Position numbers and translations under genes: made by a program
Source of the DNA: Bernardetiaceae bacterium
GTDB taxonomy: Bacteria; Bacteroidota; Bacteroidia; Cytophagales; Thermoflexibacteraceae
Assembly: GCA_025057115.1 (NCBI GenBank)
Contig: JANWWZ010000015.1
Coordinates: forward strand, 1-64,000
Length of the DNA: 64,000 bases
Direction of reading: 5' to 3'
Notes under the pieces: model-generated
Database searches by the model: none
What the model was told of the DNA's origin: nothing
What the model saw: the letters and a program-made list of their open reading frames with translations, nothing else
Shown: one piece after another, positions 55,201 through 64,000 of the stretch
How the letters are laid out: every line of letters begins with the position of its first letter
How positions within the stretch are numbered: the stretch's first letter is position 1

Positions 55201-58200
55201 TAACTTAAATGCTAATGTCAATCCATTTACTGGTCCAGGCCAATGGTCGCAAGTAAGCGGTCCTACTACAGTAACTTTTGCTGATCCTACCTCTCCCACT
55301 TCGTCAGTTTCTGGCATGACCAACGGCACCTACGTGCTGCGTTGGACTACTTCGCATGGTTGTTCTAATGCATTTAGTGATGTAACAGTAAACTTTACGT
55401 ATACCGCCCCTGTGCCGGTGGCTAACTGTACTTGGACAGGAGCCGCTAACAACGGGGTGTGGAGCGATTGCGCCAATTGGCTAAATAATGATGTACCTGG
55501 TGAAATTTCTCCTGGTGTCTTTAGCAATGTTACTATTCCAGGCGGTCTAACTACCATGTATCCTACTCTGCAGTCCAATGTAACAGTAAATAACTTTACC
55601 ATGACCGCTGGAGCAAGTATCAATTTGGCTACCTTCACCCTCCAAATAAGAGGTACAAGTGCTGTTGCAGGTAGCACTATTACCTCTAACGGAGGCATGA
55701 TACATAAAACTAGCAACAGCAATGATACCTGGAATGGAGGCAATACATTTAATGGCTCTCTTACCATTCGCCACAGTGGAAATGGCGGCGTACTTACTTT
55801 AGCTAATAATTCAGGCAACACTTTCAATAGTACCGTCGGCAGTGGAGGCATCGCCGCACATACTTATGTTTTCGACATTGCCCACTCTGCAGCAGAGATA
55901 GTACTAAGTCCTCCCACTATTACCAACACAGTAACAGGCAATTTAGAGTTCAAAAGTGTTCGAAATTCAGATTTTCAAGCAGGTAGTCTCAGCTTTGTAA
56001 CTAACAATATTCACTCCACCGTAAAAGCTACAGACTTACAGCCTACCCGCAGGGTCATAATACATAATTACACCATTAACCGCAGCCCTACATCATTTAC
56101 TCTTACGCTTTATGGTTTGTTTACAGTAAATAATACCATTACCCTGACCAATGGACGTACTTTGCTGGCGGATGGAACTAATTTGTTACTCGCCAATAGC
56201 AACCCAACAGCTATTGTAGGTGTTACGGGTCCTACTCAGGATGGAATAGAAATAGCGCCAGGGGATATTTATAATCAAGGTTCATCTTTTGCAGGTACGG
56301 GTACCTTTAGCTGGTCATGTGCTCCTAATGCTACGCCTTACCGCTTCCCTACTGGCTTTGGAGGTTGGAATGCAGGCAATTCTCGTTGGGGTAGAATGTC
56401 AGCATTTACTTTTACCTTGCAAAGTGGCTCAGATATTATTACTGTGCGAAGTGTAGGTTTTATTCCTCCTGCCCAAACCTATGACCCTGTAACAAATGCC
56501 CGCACAGGTAATATTAACTTTGAACATGTCAATTTGCAGTGGTTAGTCACTTGCGCCAATCCTTCTTCTAGCCTACAGTTTACAAATGTATTATTGCCAT
56601 GGCGGCAATACGGTCCTGGAGATAATTTTGAACAATCTACTTTTGTTCGCGGACGCAGTGGCATTGTGCGCTACCATCATGGTTTGGCGAAATGGGAATG
56701 TATAATGCCAGTAGGGACGCCTACTAGCTTTGCTACTGACCAGTATAGTCATACTGCTACTACAGTTTTGACGAAAACTAACAGTACCAACTTAGGCGTT
56801 TTCTCTGTGGGTTCCGTAACGTCTAACGTTAGCCTAACTCCTGCAGCCCAGAATACACCCTGCCGCACTATTACGCTGAATGCTTCGGCAAATTTGGGCA
56901 GTCCAGCAGGTGGACAATGGGTATTTATCAGTGGACCTTCTACCCCTGTGATTGCCAACCCTACCCAGCCCATTACGCAAGCAGTAGGCGCTACAGCAGA
57001 CGGCAACTACACTTTTGAATGGCGTCGGTTTAGTCCAGAGTGTGGAGGAACACTTACCACCCCTATTCATGGAGCTTCGGTTACCATTAATGTAACCGGC
57101 TCAGGTACAGCTACGGCAGGAGCTACTTCCACCTGGACGGGAATTGTTAGCAGTGCGTGGAATGATTGTGCCAACTGGAGTGATGGCGTTCCCAGTACAA
57201 TCACAAACGTTACCATTCCTTCTAGCGCTCCTCACTGGCCTCAGCTTTCCTCTGACGTAAATATTAACCGAATAGTAACCAATGCTGGAGCACAAATTAA
57301 TTTGCAAAACTTCAAGCTCACAACCACTAATCGCACCGATCCTGGCGATCCTACTACCATTGCCTTTTCTGCTCGCAACATTTTCCAAAACACTACTATT
57401 CACTCCACTACAGGAGTTACTAATTTCCACTTGAGCAACAATAGCGCTGCATATATCATTGGTCCGCTTTCTCAGTTCCGCAGTTGTACCTTTACAGGTG
57501 ATATTAACTTATTGGAGACCAGTAACCACAATATTCAAGTCGATAATGGAGGCAACACCTTCCAAGAGCGAGCGCGCTTGAGCAACACTAGTCGCTCAGA
57601 ATGGCGCTGGGGAGTAGCCGCCGAAGGAGGAAAAGATGTGTTTGAAAAAGATACTTGGATAGAAGTTAATGACCAGTTTACGGCTTCTAGACAGGGACCT
57701 CTCCCCTTGTATGGGTCTTCTTACAATACTGTCTTTAATCCTGTTTGGACGGGTGGAACGCTTCCTACTACCGTGCCTTATATCAGTCCACCGTATTACG
57801 TGCCAGGCAGTGGTGCACCATATACGGGTGTCAAAGTAGGTTTTCCAAACTATCCGCGCAATGATATTCACCCTACTAACCACCCCGACCCTGCTGTTAA
57901 CGCAGCTAACTTTGCTACTAATCAAGCTAACGCAGCCGCCAACGCCGCCGATGAAGCTCAAAGCGAAGCCAATATTGCGCAAGCCACTCAAAATGCGCGC
58001 GACGCTGCCAACCGAGCTTTTTCGGCTATTGGTACTCTCACCAGTGAAATTAATACCATTAATACTATCGTAGCCGATTCACCTATCCCAACTGCTGCTT
58101 TGCCATGTGCCAACGCCGCTGCTATCACTGCTGCTCATAACGCCCTTACAACTGCTATCAACGATGCCAACTCATTCAAAAATGGAGCGCTCCAAACAGC

Positions 58201-61200
58201 AGCTAATAATGCCGAAGCAGCAGCAAATGATACTAATTTAGCTACTAGCACCCCTGGTCAGGACAACGCCGCTGCCAATGCCGCTAACTCAGCGGCTAAT
58301 ACTGCTCAAACTCACCGCACCAACATGTGGACCGCACTGAATAACTACTTATCGGCTATCAACACATGTATTAATGCTTATAACTCTTCCGCCAGCAGTG
58401 CTAGTGCTTTGCTCAACACAGGCGTTATTAGCATGGCTTATAACACCGCAAATAATGAATTTAAGCAAAACACCTACGTAAATGCCATTAACAACGGACG
58501 CGTATTCTTTGCCTTTGAAAACGGTTCAAGTGTTCGGTTTGGTGGCACTACTCCTAATCCAGCCTTAGTAGCTGATTTTAACAACAGCAGCAGTGGTGGT
58601 AACTGGGGAGCAATTAACGTAGCACGCCGAGGTACAGCTTTGTTCAACGTGCAAGCAGTGCTTCGCCAAAACACCAATATCCGAGATGAATTTGCTGCCA
58701 TCCGCATTTATCGCGAAAACACTACTGCCGGTGCGGTTACCTTCAATAATAACTTGACTGTCAACGGCGCTGGACAAGGCTTCATCTATTTCGGTGAAGT
58801 AGGGCAAGGAGTAGCCAATGGTGTTACCCTCAATGCTGACTTTATAGTAGATAGCAACCTCAGTGATGCTACTACTGACCATATCCACAATGGTGGATTA
58901 TTCATTAACAACTTTACTAAAAATAGTGCTTCGCCGTTTACTATCATTACCGAAGCCAACGGCAGGTTGAGCATGGAAATGACCAACGTATTTAATGGAA
59001 ATGCCGTACTGGAGAACCGAAGCACAGGCAACGGTCAGCGGATTAGTCACACCAATGCTGCTTCTTCTACTACTTTCAATGGCAATGTTACCCTCCGCAA
59101 TACTGCCGTTTCTATGATGCATATTTCAGGAATGGGCAACGTGCAATTTAATGGCAATTTAGTAGTAGAAAATACCTTTAACTTCCTCACCTCAGTTAAT
59201 GATCCTAATCGCTGTGGCATATGCATCGGGCAGCATTCCTCTGCCAGTGCTAGCGGAACTACTACTTTAGCAGCTGGCAAAACAATTACGGTAGGTCCCA
59301 ATGGATATGCTTCTGGAACGCTGTTGTTGCAGCGCTTTACACAACAGGGCACAGGTACTACGCAAAATATTACTCTCACTTCGCCACAAAGCGAGATTAG
59401 CCTTATGCAAAGTACCTTCCATAGCTCTGTAACACTGGAAGCACCAGAGTTGCGCATTAGGAACTCAATCTTTCAACCTACAGCCGCCGATGGAACGGCA
59501 TTTACACACTTGATAGTCAATGCGCGCGGCGAGAATTCTGGTGGCAATACTTTCCACGAGCCTACTACTCTTGAACTGCGCGGAGTGCGTTCAGCTACCC
59601 TTAATCCAGTGTGGACCATCGGAGAAACTGACAAAGACGACTTCCTCGACGAGGTAACCTTTATTAACTCAGGCGATGCAAGCCATTTCAACATTGCTAA
59701 TCGCAACTCTGGACACGTATTTGTGCGCAAAGTAACCTTTATTAATGGAAAGAACTCGAGTACTTCTTCCGATATCTTAGGGGAACGCAACCGAATGAGA
59801 ATTGCTCAAAGTAGTACAGCTAACGTTGTTTTCCAAAACGATGTAGTGGTAGAAAATCGGCAAAGCACTGAAGGTGAAATTGCCTTTGCTCGCAACGGAG
59901 AGATCACCATTCACGGCAATCTTTCTCTTAGCAACGTAAAAGGGCAATTGCTCTTCGGGGGCGGAGATATCAATCAACCTACTTTAGCCACTGAAGTAGG
60001 AAAAGTTACGCTTAACGGCACTTTAACCCTACAAAATGGTTGGCAAAAAGGCATGCTCATGTTGCGCCACTTTGTTTCTAACAACACAGCGCCAATTACT
60101 TTAGTGCTGCCAGCCACTAATCCAGATAACACTGCTTACGATAACACCTTAGTAATCGGCAAAAACGGCAGTGGACGCAGCCATTTCAAAGCTAGTTCTT
60201 TTACAGCCAAAGCTCGCGTCTTGCTGCTCAATGGTGCTACTTATGAAGGTACTAACTTGTTGTTTGAAAAGCTAGGGGCAGGGGTTAATGAGTGCCAAGG
60301 AGATAATGATTTTCAAGGCATTTCTAAGTTTGTCAATCACTCCACGAGCAACTTTGTACTGGCGCGCAGCGAGCCAGATATCTTTGGCAATAACGTTACC
60401 TTCGAAGAAATCGGTGATGGACGCATTAACCCCGCCTTTAAGGGCATCAATCAGTTCAAAGGAGATATCACCGTTATCAGTCCTAATGATCGCAACTTTG
60501 AATTTTCTCGCGATATTGGCTCTGAGCCTGCTTCGGGAATTGTTCAAATTGCGGGGGCTAGCACGCAAAACCTAGTTAACAATATTTCTAACCCAGTCCG
60601 TGAAATTTCTTTCCGCGCACTGGAGATGAACCAAGTAACGGGTTCTTCCTTGCTTATCCCTAACCGAAACTTTACTATTCGGACTTCGGCTGTATTTAAA
60701 CGCGGAAAAATTCAACTCAATGACAAAATATTAACCATTCTCAACCATACTAATCCTGCCAGTGTGGCAGTAGTAGGTAGTAACCTAGACGACAGCTACG
60801 TAATGACTAACAGTACAGGCACTGTACGGCGTACTGTAGTAGCTGCTGGCTCTTCTTCAGTAACAGTACTTTTCCCTGTGGGCAATACTACTAGTTATTT
60901 AGCTTTGGGTTTGCGCCAAAACGGTGCTGCTGCTGTAACAGATGTTTACAATGTACGCGTACGCGATGGTGTACACGTTACTTATGATGCTTCTAACAAT
61001 CCTACGGGCAGTGCTATTAATCGCTTATTTATCAACGGCGCGTGGGTTGTAACGGAAAACGTTAATGGAGGTACCAATGCGGAAGCCTTCTTGTATTGGA
61101 AAGACGACGATGAATTGCCCTACTTCCAACGAACCCAGTGCGCTATTATGCGTTACAACAAACATACTAACAAATGGCGTTGTACCCAAGGTATGGGCAA

Positions 61201-63343
61201 CGTAAACGGCTCTAGTGGTTCGCTCTTCTGGCGTATTTCGGGAGGCACCGCTACAGAAATTAACGATGTAGGGGTGTTCTCTGTGGCTTCCGTGATTGCT
61301 CTTGCCACTACGCCTATTACCACCTGTGGTAGTGGACCCGTAACTATGAACGCCGTTCCGCTTAATGATGCTGGTGTGAATGCGGTTTCTCCCTTTGAAG
61401 GCGAGTGGTCTTTCGTTTCAGCCTCTGATAATAGCTTAATCACTATTCCACCCGCTGAGAAGAATAAATGGAATGCTACCATTCCCGGCTTGCAAGCAGG
61501 CGTAACCTATACCTTTAAATGGACGCTGGTAGGATTAGAGGGAGCCTGTACGCCAGGACCGAGCATCGACGTAACAGTGATTGTAGATCCGAGCACCCCT
61601 ATTAATGGCGTGCTAGTGCGCTGGACGGGTAACGCTAACAATAGCGATTGGTTTGACTGCCGCAACTGGGACCGCTTATTCGTTCCCAACAATACCCACG
61701 ATGTAGAAATTAGAAACGTAAGCACAGCTATTCCCGCTCCCGGGCTGAATATGACCGACCCTAATGGACTGCCTAACTACACCACTACGGGTACTAATAC
61801 TTATCCCATCATCGCTAATGCTACTGCTTATTGCCGCAACCTGATTATTTTCCCGGGCGCTTCAGTAACAGTACAAAATGGCGGTGAAATTAATGTAGTG
61901 CAAAGTGTTACCAACAACCACACCTTTGCCATTCAGAATGGAGGTAGAGGCGTTATTGGACTGGATTTGATCAATACGCAAACCTTTACCAATCAAGGTG
62001 AGGTGTATATTGGACGCAGTCTATTGCACAACCATACCGCTCCGCTCAACCATACTACTGGAGATATCATCTTCAATGGAGCCACTAATGGTTTCATAGG
62101 CGGCACACAACCTCTGCACTTGCACCGCGTCTTTGTAGAAAAGGTAGGAGGTCTGGCTTCTACTCTCACTCTTACCCAGCCTCTGACTATCCAAAACCGT
62201 TTGCAACTCACTACTGGAAAAGTGATTTCCAGCGCTACTAATATGCTATTCCTGCCCGTTGGAACTATTTGCAACGACGGCAACCCGCAGAGCTTTGTAG
62301 AAGGTCCCATTCGGCGATTTGTGGGCAATAATCAAAATTTTGTATTCCCTACTGGACGTGGCAACCGCTGGGCTCGCATCTCAGTCACTGACCTTATTAA
62401 TGCAGGTGCTTCAGATCATTTCACAGCAGAGTATTTCACTAATAACCCTTATCCCAACGGCAATGCGTTCATGTGTCCTCCTGGTCCTAACTCCCTTGCG
62501 CCCCAACTCGACCACGTGAGTTATGTAGAACACTGGACTCTTGACCGCAATACTGGCGGAACGGTGCAGGCTAAAGTAGCTCTTTACTGGGAAAGCCCCG
62601 CTCCTAACGCTAGCGACATTAAATTGTTCTCCAATCTTTACGTAGCGCGTTACAACGGCTCTTGTTGGGAAAATCGCGGTGGCAACTTATATGGTACTCT
62701 ATCAGCAGGGAGAGTGGAAACTCCTTCGCGCCAAAATCTATTCAGCCCCTGGACCATTTCCACTGATTTAGACGAACCTTTGCAGCCTTTGCCTGTAGAG
62801 TTAGTCTCTCTAAAAGCTGAGCTTACACCTGAAGGGCAAGGATTGATTAGTTGGACTACTTCTTGGGAAAAAGAAGCAGCCTATTTTGAGGTGCAACGCT
62901 CCGCTAATGGCAAAGATTTCGAACCACTGGGTAGAGTAACAGCTAAAGGCTTCAGCCGCGCACAACAGCACTACCAATTTATTGACCCACGCCCATTGAC
63001 AGGGGTCAATTACTATCGCCTTCGTCAAGTAGATGTAGATGGAAGCTATAAGTTCAGTCCGATAGTAGATTTAGTGGTAGCTTCTAAGGAGGTATTTTCG
63101 TTAGAGGTATATCCCAACCCAACAAGTGGTTATGAGTTGAAAGCCAATTTGCAGGCTCCTTACGCTGAGCGTTCTACGTTGAGCATTTACGATTTGACTG
63201 GTAGGCTCATATGGCGCCAAAATGTTGAAATTGTGCAAGGTAGAAATCAGTGGCAGATAGAGGTAGTTAAACACCTAGCAAAAGGCATGTATATTTTACA
63301 AGTAGATGCCATTCGGTGTGCGGCTCGCTTTGTAGTGGATTGA
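52274..63343 (+). CDS. Giant T9SS-exported surface protein with beta-helix-like repeats
   Basis: A 3689-residue protein. Signal peptide (KVLLTTLLGSTNLLAQ). Four WTG/W/NW modules open at about residues 30, 1052, 1617 and 3115 (TTWTGNTSSAWNVDSNW, CTWTGAANNGVWSDCANW, STWTGIVSSAWNDCANW, VRWTGNANNSDWFDCRNW). Between them lie long Asn/Thr/Ser/Gly-rich stretches with a recurring F-x-G-N-V-T-I-x-N motif, typical of parallel beta-helix adhesins, and bridging FPxG segments (FPVGTSSSYLPL, FPVGNTTSYLAL, FPTGRGNRWARI). An Ala/Asn-rich helical segment (about 1872-2053) interrupts the beta pattern. An Ig-like domain (about 3500-3600) precedes a C-terminal T9SS type A sorting domain (VYPNPTSGYELKA, LSIYDLTGRLIW, KGMYILQV). 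The protein is likely exported by T9SS and attached to the surface as an adhesin or matrix component. The ATG at 52280 or 52286 could also be used. Confidence 0.88.
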   Translation: MHMKMKNLLALKVLLTTLLGSTNLLAQTATTWTGNTSSAWNVDSNWTNGVPTATSTVTIGSASNNPILPSNVTIAQLTLNDGADLNLGSHTLTITSGITSQNSGSTKTVRNGNVVLGSASTPATLFRMRRVSMGTSSQPVNFTSHVTAITDYWDDNDYYGTFILHLRNNGTANILLGGRGNTFHSNTEIYQYGPSTGGPSDDGVFTIGCYSPNTNQPTRFKGPTTIHRMANHNRELYVARASDPSSNNDVIFEQDVTFINQGSAGSIQLARLHGKVRFEGNLNIQNISSTFSTHEWNDGSVSTHAVTLSSNTAINTTGSTGGTIRIRKLTQEPGFTGTHTFQIANHCQLDIAFHNVDGNGATTELYGNVVFQLSNVSAGEGIRVAQNSGCQAIFHGNVSIINNGSTISNLFRCAHSGSVTINGNVTISSSGGSGNRIISIADGTTGSGTVLLAANRSINASGVTVGQLNINRVTQISGTNAQTHNIAVPTTVDVYMRNNTLHGNLTVTGNRVQLIGNTLGSTAANTIAITLTGSNANGSGNNTYNGSVTFTYQSSSSLQWNCSGHSDGVVGGPDTFNANATFVNNGSGSDKIMTIASSSIGNMFHGSTTFTNNGGLIFLAGMSPTAFSATVTSSATFNGPVIFNNYSNGGTESGRDGAISIARSGGARVVFKNSVSFNNFVSNSAQGAITVATYGGVTFEGNITINQSGGSSAFNTHQQHFQANGRIFMEGGANQTLTSNQPVVFRYLQINKIGGSRLILNSDVEISRNTNVATSSPELVLTSGLIELGNHNLTLVHDPSWPALLNGGSANSYVIATGSGRFFRRVANSATLFPVGTSSSYLPLTITNSGTADMFGVRVVNLSAAPYNINSYFVSHGWDVIENTNGGSANALTAQWNAANELTNFNRNQSAFYRWNGSWFSCLEAQNAASGSGPYSRNISGLNATNSVGIFAIATAFADADVSATNVISVSACGGFNLNANVNPFTGPGQWSQVSGPTTVTFADPTSPTSSVSGMTNGTYVLRWTTSHGCSNAFSDVTVNFTYTAPVPVANCTWTGAANNGVWSDCANWLNNDVPGEISPGVFSNVTIPGGLTTMYPTLQSNVTVNNFTMTAGASINLATFTLQIRGTSAVAGSTITSNGGMIHKTSNSNDTWNGGNTFNGSLTIRHSGNGGVLTLANNSGNTFNSTVGSGGIAAHTYVFDIAHSAAEIVLSPPTITNTVTGNLEFKSVRNSDFQAGSLSFVTNNIHSTVKATDLQPTRRVIIHNYTINRSPTSFTLTLYGLFTVNNTITLTNGRTLLADGTNLLLANSNPTAIVGVTGPTQDGIEIAPGDIYNQGSSFAGTGTFSWSCAPNATPYRFPTGFGGWNAGNSRWGRMSAFTFTLQSGSDIITVRSVGFIPPAQTYDPVTNARTGNINFEHVNLQWLVTCANPSSSLQFTNVLLPWRQYGPGDNFEQSTFVRGRSGIVRYHHGLAKWECIMPVGTPTSFATDQYSHTATTVLTKTNSTNLGVFSVGSVTSNVSLTPAAQNTPCRTITLNASANLGSPAGGQWVFISGPSTPVIANPTQPITQAVGATADGNYTFEWRRFSPECGGTLTTPIHGASVTINVTGSGTATAGATSTWTGIVSSAWNDCANWSDGVPSTITNVTIPSSAPHWPQLSSDVNINRIVTNAGAQINLQNFKLTTTNRTDPGDPTTIAFSARNIFQNTTIHSTTGVTNFHLSNNSAAYIIGPLSQFRSCTFTGDINLLETSNHNIQVDNGGNTFQERARLSNTSRSEWRWGVAAEGGKDVFEKDTWIEVNDQFTASRQGPLPLYGSSYNTVFNPVWTGGTLPTTVPYISPPYYVPGSGAPYTGVKVGFPNYPRNDIHPTNHPDPAVNAANFATNQANAAANAADEAQSEANIAQATQNARDAANRAFSAIGTLTSEINTINTIVADSPIPTAALPCANAAAITAAHNALTTAINDANSFKNGALQTAANNAEAAANDTNLATSTPGQDNAAANAANSAANTAQTHRTNMWTALNNYLSAINTCINAYNSSASSASALLNTGVISMAYNTANNEFKQNTYVNAINNGRVFFAFENGSSVRFGGTTPNPALVADFNNSSSGGNWGAINVARRGTALFNVQAVLRQNTNIRDEFAAIRIYRENTTAGAVTFNNNLTVNGAGQGFIYFGEVGQGVANGVTLNADFIVDSNLSDATTDHIHNGGLFINNFTKNSASPFTIITEANGRLSMEMTNVFNGNAVLENRSTGNGQRISHTNAASSTTFNGNVTLRNTAVSMMHISGMGNVQFNGNLVVENTFNFLTSVNDPNRCGICIGQHSSASASGTTTLAAGKTITVGPNGYASGTLLLQRFTQQGTGTTQNITLTSPQSEISLMQSTFHSSVTLEAPELRIRNSIFQPTAADGTAFTHLIVNARGENSGGNTFHEPTTLELRGVRSATLNPVWTIGETDKDDFLDEVTFINSGDASHFNIANRNSGHVFVRKVTFINGKNSSTSSDILGERNRMRIAQSSTANVVFQNDVVVENRQSTEGEIAFARNGEITIHGNLSLSNVKGQLLFGGGDINQPTLATEVGKVTLNGTLTLQNGWQKGMLMLRHFVSNNTAPITLVLPATNPDNTAYDNTLVIGKNGSGRSHFKASSFTAKARVLLLNGATYEGTNLLFEKLGAGVNECQGDNDFQGISKFVNHSTSNFVLARSEPDIFGNNVTFEEIGDGRINPAFKGINQFKGDITVISPNDRNFEFSRDIGSEPASGIVQIAGASTQNLVNNISNPVREISFRALEMNQVTGSSLLIPNRNFTIRTSAVFKRGKIQLNDKILTILNHTNPASVAVVGSNLDDSYVMTNSTGTVRRTVVAAGSSSVTVLFPVGNTTSYLALGLRQNGAAAVTDVYNVRVRDGVHVTYDASNNPTGSAINRLFINGAWVVTENVNGGTNAEAFLYWKDDDELPYFQRTQCAIMRYNKHTNKWRCTQGMGNVNGSSGSLFWRISGGTATEINDVGVFSVASVIALATTPITTCGSGPVTMNAVPLNDAGVNAVSPFEGEWSFVSASDNSLITIPPAEKNKWNATIPGLQAGVTYTFKWTLVGLEGACTPGPSIDVTVIVDPSTPINGVLVRWTGNANNSDWFDCRNWDRLFVPNNTHDVEIRNVSTAIPAPGLNMTDPNGLPNYTTTGTNTYPIIANATAYCRNLIIFPGASVTVQNGGEINVVQSVTNNHTFAIQNGGRGVIGLDLINTQTFTNQGEVYIGRSLLHNHTAPLNHTTGDIIFNGATNGFIGGTQPLHLHRVFVEKVGGLASTLTLTQPLTIQNRLQLTTGKVISSATNMLFLPVGTICNDGNPQSFVEGPIRRFVGNNQNFVFPTGRGNRWARISVTDLINAGASDHFTAEYFTNNPYPNGNAFMCPPGPNSLAPQLDHVSYVEHWTLDRNTGGTVQAKVALYWESPAPNASDIKLFSNLYVARYNGSCWENRGGNLYGTLSAGRVETPSRQNLFSPWTISTDLDEPLQPLPVELVSLKAELTPEGQGLISWTTSWEKEAAYFEVQRSANGKDFEPLGRVTAKGFSRAQQHYQFIDPRPLTGVNYYRLRQVDVDGSYKFSPIVDLVVASKEVFSLEVYPNPTSGYELKANLQAPYAERSTLSIYDLTGRLIWRQNVEIVQGRNQWQIEVVKHLAKGMYILQVDAIRCAARFVVD

Positions 63344-63362
63344 TACCAGGATTGATTCAGTT

Positions 63363-63397
63363 AAATCCCTGCGGGAAGTACCAGCAGGGATTTTTTT
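63363..63397 (+). terminator. Terminator of the giant surface-protein gene
   Basis: AAATCCCTGC and GCAGGGATTT form a perfect 10-base-pair stem with an 11-base loop, continuing into a run of seven T (from 63391). It lies 20 bases after the stop. Confidence 0.9.
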
Positions 63398-63468
63398 ATT
63401 GAACAAAACGCAGGTTATTTCAACAAGGAACACCTATTAAAATAAACCACAGGCAGCAATCAAAAATT

Positions 63469-63505
63469 AATGCCCCTTCACTTGGCTGAGAAAGGGGCAT
63501 TTTTA
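63469..63505. terminator. Terminator of the SusD-like gene, possibly bidirectional
   Basis: AATGCCCCTT and AAGGGGCATT form a 10-base-pair stem. On the minus strand it follows the SusD-like stop and is followed by TTAATTTTTG; on the plus strand TTTTA follows. Confidence 0.8.
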
Positions 63506-63525
63506 CTCAATCCAGATTGGATAGA

Positions 63526-63999
63526 TTAATAACCCGGATTCTGGGTCAAACGAGGATTAGCATCAATTTGTGCCTGTGGAATAGGGAACAACCTGCGGAA
63601 AGGTTGACTTGCTGGCTTATTAGTCCATGGATCGTTAAAGCGATTATGGCGAATTAAGTCAGTGCGACGCGTAGCTTCCCAGCCTAACTCTACTGCTCTT
63701 TCGCGCAAGATTTGGGCGCGGAAGGTATCACGAGTAAAATTAGCTGGTGACAAAGGACGAGGCGGATTAATAGAACGATTCCGCACTTGGTTAACCAAAT
63801 TAACTGCCTCCGCTGTAGGACCGCTTAGCTCATTAATCGCTTCGGCTTTCATGAGCAACACATCCGCATAGCGGAAGATAAAGTAGTCATTGCCAGCATC
63901 TCCCCCATTTTGGTTAGGGTCAATTTGCCATTTTAAAATGCGCACTCCTGCTCCTTCGGAAGCGTTTACTAGTGGCACTTCGCGAGTGAAAATCAATGG
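63526..63999 (-). CDS. SusD/RagB-family outer membrane lipoprotein, C-terminal part (gene continues past the window)
   Basis: The frame is open from the stop at 63528-63526 to the window end, so only the last 157 codons are visible; a TTG at 63996 is not the start. SusD C-terminal features: FRYADVLLMKAEAINEL, VNQVRNRS, ILRERAVELGWEATRRTDLIR, and the ending FPIPQAQIDANPRLTQNPGY. SusD-like lipoproteins bind glycans or other nutrients at the cell surface and lid a TonB-dependent SusC-like channel, usually encoded just upstream, outside this window. The nutrient is unknown. Confidence 0.9.
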   Translation of the reverse strand, partial: PLIFTREVPLVNASEGAGVRILKWQIDPNQNGGDAGNDYFIFRYADVLLMKAEAINELSGPTAEAVNLVNQVRNRSINPPRPLSPANFTRDTFRAQILRERAVELGWEATRRTDLIRHNRFNDPWTNKPASQPFRRLFPIPQAQIDANPRLTQNPGY

Positions 64000-64000
64000 G

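Noticed and set aside
55330-55851. Long minus-strand frames inside the giant gene, the longest 173 codons
   Set aside because: They are antisense shadows of the low-complexity Thr/Asn/Gly repeats on the plus strand; none has a signal, motif or plausible start context.
52274-63343. CRISPR-like periodic repeats
   Set aside because: The periodic motifs are protein-level F-x-G-N-V repeats with variable DNA, no constant direct repeat and no cas genes.

Overview
The window looks like a chromosomal segment of a member of the Bacteroidota, probably Cytophagales-like. Supporting signs are a type IX secretion (T9SS) C-terminal sorting domain, a SusD-family gene, a promoter of the TTG / TAnnTTTG class before the S1 gene, many lipoprotein signal peptides, few recognisable Shine-Dalgarno sites, and a mevalonate-type isoprenoid pathway. 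The order-level assignment is an inference from gene content, not a measurement.

Layout. 1-2106: end of a glycan-assembly locus (partial GT8 transferase, a GT-A transferase, a DUF5672 protein). 2107-5480: a gene-poor, decayed region holding two inverted remnants of the same IS1-like transposase, an IS5-like remnant, an ADP-ribosylglycohydrolase with an unrecognised N-terminal extension, and a broken small frame coupled to it; tRNA-Asn lies at its edge. 5625-20519: mutS2 divergent from a membrane adenylate cyclase translationally coupled to a metallo-beta-lactamase-fold protein; a CRTAC1-like lipoprotein coupled to a vanadium-haloperoxidase-like lipoprotein; an MscS channel divergent from a TlpA-like/NosL-like lipoprotein pair. 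20563-23884: rpsA, with a clear promoter and a three-hairpin leader, then enolase. 23885-24264: another decayed transposase. 24265-31874: a mevalonate/isoprenoid cluster (HMG-CoA lyase, LuxC-type acyl-CoA reductase, type 2 IPP isomerase, class II HMG-CoA reductase, GYDIA-type GHMP kinase, diphosphomevalonate decarboxylase, mevalonate kinase). 31890-36054: ChaN-like protein, DUF2911 lipoprotein, a PLP beta-synthase with CBS domains, proC. 36072-45846: a 2097-residue alpha-2-macroglobulin with a CAEQ thioester motif, a Rieske oxygenase, and a sensor-kinase-like protein whose expected phosphoacceptor His is Arg. 45920-52085: HAD phosphatase, two unrecognised coiled-coil proteins, an OmpP1/FadL porin, lpdA, a secreted RidA-like protein. 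52274-63343: a 3689-residue T9SS cargo protein. 63526-end: the C-terminal part of a SusD-like lipoprotein.

How the genes work together. The mevalonate block holds every step from HMG-CoA to IPP and DMAPP if the GYDIA kinase is the phosphomevalonate kinase; HMG-CoA synthase is not in the window. Several pairs share 4-base ATGA stop/start overlaps and are probably co-translated: GT/DUF5672, cyclase/MBL, CRTAC1/haloperoxidase, ARH with its upstream frame, and the two coiled-coil proteins. Much of the rest is envelope biology: lipoproteins, a porin, T9SS cargo and SusD.

Most worth a second look: the IS1-flanked ADP-ribosylglycohydrolase region beside tRNA-Asn, the cyclase/MBL pair, the rpsA leader hairpins, the His-to-Arg kinase, and the alanine-rich helical insert in the giant surface protein. 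No CRISPR array, rRNA gene or phage was seen.
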